A stretch of 8,941 bases of DNA, taken from positions 1 through 8,941 of the forward strand of contig JAEZLC010000110.1 of the NCBI GenBank assembly GCA_023435965.1. The letters run 5' to 3'. Source of the stretch: Cyanobacteria bacterium OH_CDB_58. Its GTDB lineage: Bacteria > Cyanobacteriota > Vampirovibrionia > Gastranaerophilales > Gastranaerophilaceae. Positions 7,706 to 8,941 of the stretch are shown in pieces. Under the pieces are notes generated by a model. That model saw only the letters and a list, made by a program, of their open reading frames with translations. It was not told the origin of the DNA and made no database searches. Position 1 is the stretch's first letter, and each line of letters starts with the position of its first letter. The position numbers and the translations under genes are program-made.

Positions 7706-8647
7706 TTATTTTATTATTTTGGCTACTTGTGGAGTGATTAGATCCCAGGCTGATTCACTAGGGTGATCATCTTTATATGGCTCAACATGATATTTTTCTT
7801 CATATAAATTTTCACCTGTTAATTGTTTCGTATCCAAAACTATAAATCCTTCTTTTTCAAGTTCTTTCCATCTTTCAGTATTTAAATACCAATTGTCTTT
7901 TTTGCTATGGTATTTTATGATTATAAATTTTGAATTTTTATAATGTTTTTTTGCCTCTTTTTTTGATTCTTTAAAAATTTCTTTAACTATATCAAAATTT
8001 TTATCATTCATTTTTTCAGAAGTAAGATATTTGTCTGAATATAAAAGATTTATTCTTTTTATCAAACTAAACCCCACTAATTTATAAGCCAAAGCTGATC
8101 TTTCAACTATTTTGCCGTTTTTATATCCATAACTTAAATACTCATAATTATATATATGAGGAGAATCAAATGTCATCAAATGAATTCTTCTTATATGATC
8201 TGGAATAAAAACATAAATAATATATTCTGCATCTTTTATTTCTTTATAAATATCTTTTGTTTTTAAATCATACAACATATGCTGCAACCCAAGACCAACA
8301 TATGATCTGTTATAAACCGGCCTTTCTGTTTTTTTTGATAATTTATATGAAAAAGTTTGATCATCTCTTAATTTATAACCATAGATGTAAGAACAACCAA
8401 AAACGATTATGGATGGTTTTTTGTACTTTTCACCCTCTGGTTTTCTAAATTTATTATTCTTTAAGAACAAATAGTTCTCTTCATAAGGTTTTATAATAAT
8501 GCTATAGTCAAACTTAGGTTTTTTCATATTAAAAGCACTAAAAATAGAAACCCAATCTTTATAAGTCAAACAGTACGATAAAAAATCTGCCACCAAAAAA
8601 ATGATCGTAATCATAAAAATATTGAAAATAATTTTTGTTTTTTTCAT
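7706..8647 (-). CDS. Membrane-anchored SGNH/GDSL-hydrolase-like protein
   Basis: 313 residues. Residues 5-27 form one hydrophobic segment after MKKTK, either a membrane anchor or an uncleaved signal, placing the rest outside the cytoplasmic membrane. The soluble part resembles SGNH esterases or acyltransferases: SIIVFGCSYIYGYKL (79-93) has S86 as likely nucleophile in the GxS block, followed by DDQTFSYKL and GLGLQHMLYDL as in exported polysaccharide-modifying members. KDDHPSESAW (292-301) supplies the Asp/His block near the C-terminus (D293 or D294 with H295). The middle (155-260) is Lys/Tyr/Ile-rich and not clearly alignable. Members of this type often sit in cell-surface polysaccharide loci; here the neighbours are pgk and typA, so the substrate is unknown. 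The gene is visibly more AT-rich than dnaK or typA. The start has GTGAGAG upstream. A terminator between pgk and this gene suggests its own promoter, which I could not define. Confidence 0.65.
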   Translation of the reverse strand: MKKTKIIFNIFMITIIFLVADFLSYCLTYKDWVSIFSAFNMKKPKFDYSIIIKPYEENYLFLKNNKFRKPEGEKYKKPSIIVFGCSYIYGYKLRDDQTFSYKLSKKTERPVYNRSYVGLGLQHMLYDLKTKDIYKEIKDAEYIIYVFIPDHIRRIHLMTFDSPHIYNYEYLSYGYKNGKIVERSALAYKLVGFSLIKRINLLYSDKYLTSEKMNDKNFDIVKEIFKESKKEAKKHYKNSKFIIIKYHSKKDNWYLNTERWKELEKEGFIVLDTKQLTGENLYEEKYHVEPYKDDHPSESAWDLITPQVAKIIK

Positions 8648-8665
8648 AATTCTCTCACTATTTTT

Positions 8666-8699
8666 ATAAAAAAGAAGACTATATAATTATAGTCTTCTT
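8666..8699 (-). terminator. Rho-independent terminator after pgk
   Basis: A 12-bp stem (8672-8683 AAGAAGACTATA with 8688-8699 TATAGTCTTCTT) has a 4-nt loop. On the - strand the second arm is followed by a T run down to about 8668. It lies 32 bp past the pgk stop. Confidence 0.85.
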
Positions 8700-8731
8700 C
8701 TATTAATTTGTATATTTAAATAATTATATTT

Positions 8732-8941
8732 TTAATCATTTAATGCAGCAACACCAGGAAGAACTTTTCCTTCAATAAATTCTAAAGAAGCTCCGCCTCC
8801 TGTTGAAACATGGGTAAAATCTTCTTCCTTACAGAAAGATTTAGCCGCAGAAACTGAATCTCCACCGCCAATAACAGATACCGCACCATTTTTTGTTGCT
8901 TCTACTATAGCTTTTAAAACAGCTTTTGTTCCTTCTGCAAA
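8732..8941 (-). CDS. pgk: Phosphoglycerate kinase, C-terminal 69 residues (5' end outside window)
   Basis: Glycolytic enzyme transferring phosphate from 1,3-bisphosphoglycerate to ADP, cytoplasmic. Only the last 69 residues are present, open at the window edge. They carry the conserved C-terminal block: FAEGTKAV, the nucleotide-site [12 protein letters not shown], then [25 protein letters not shown], with an AsnAsp end. The GGGDS and STGGGASLE motifs are diagnostic of Pgk. The sequence carries no frame break, and a terminator follows, so pgk is the last gene of its own transcript. Confidence 0.96.
   Translation of the reverse strand, partial: FAEGTKAVLKAIVEATKNGAVSVIGGGDSVSAAKSFCKEEDFTHVSTGGGASLEFIEGKVLPGVAALND

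Noticed and set aside
8257..8448. 63-codon + strand open frame opposite the SGNH-like gene
   Set aside because: No ribosome-binding site or recognisable product; the - strand gene explains the region.

Overview
The window looks like a piece of chromosome from a low-GC bacterium. Codon usage is AT-rich and the intergenic DNA is strongly A/T-biased. My best guess at lineage is a non-photosynthetic gut relative of cyanobacteria (Gastranaerophilales/Melainabacteria). Three things suggest this: the cyanobacterial flavour of the ATP synthase epsilon C-terminus, the nanE/nanK sugar genes, and a protein whose disordered N-terminus ends in a short 'SFRAQ'-type motif that I associate with secreted proteins of that group. 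The DnaK, however, has a short Firmicutes-like nucleotide-binding domain, so the assignment is tentative and rests on memory rather than a search.

Layout. On the + strand, 1-289 is the 3' end of atpC, closed by a strong terminator. It is followed by a 111-residue protein of unknown function (429-764). On the - strand, 2426-814 is a two-gene operon, nanE then nanK, which would convert N-acetylmannosamine and its 6-phosphate to N-acetylglucosamine-6-phosphate. nanE and dnaK are divergent and share a 130-bp promoter region. Back on the + strand come dnaK (2557-4395, with its own terminator), a gene for a probable PARP/ART-fold protein (4532-5323), and a secreted parvulin prolyl isomerase (5399-5776). 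A bidirectional terminator separates ppiC from the convergent - strand genes. Read in transcription order, those are the pgk 3' end (8941-8732, with terminator), a membrane-anchored SGNH-hydrolase-like protein (8647-7706) and the translational GTPase typA/bipA (7610-5817).

How it fits together. Most of the window is housekeeping: energy (atpC, pgk), folding (dnaK, parvulin) and ribosome-associated stress adaptation (typA). Three accessory genes sit between these core genes: the ART-like protein, the SGNH-like protein and the 111-residue unknown. The ART-like protein is the most interesting. It keeps the His of the PARP triad, but both remaining triad positions appear to be cysteine, and it has an export- or effector-style disordered N-terminus. 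No tRNA, rRNA, CRISPR array, transposase or phage gene was seen, and no gene-free stretch exceeds 300 bp (the longest are about 140 bp).
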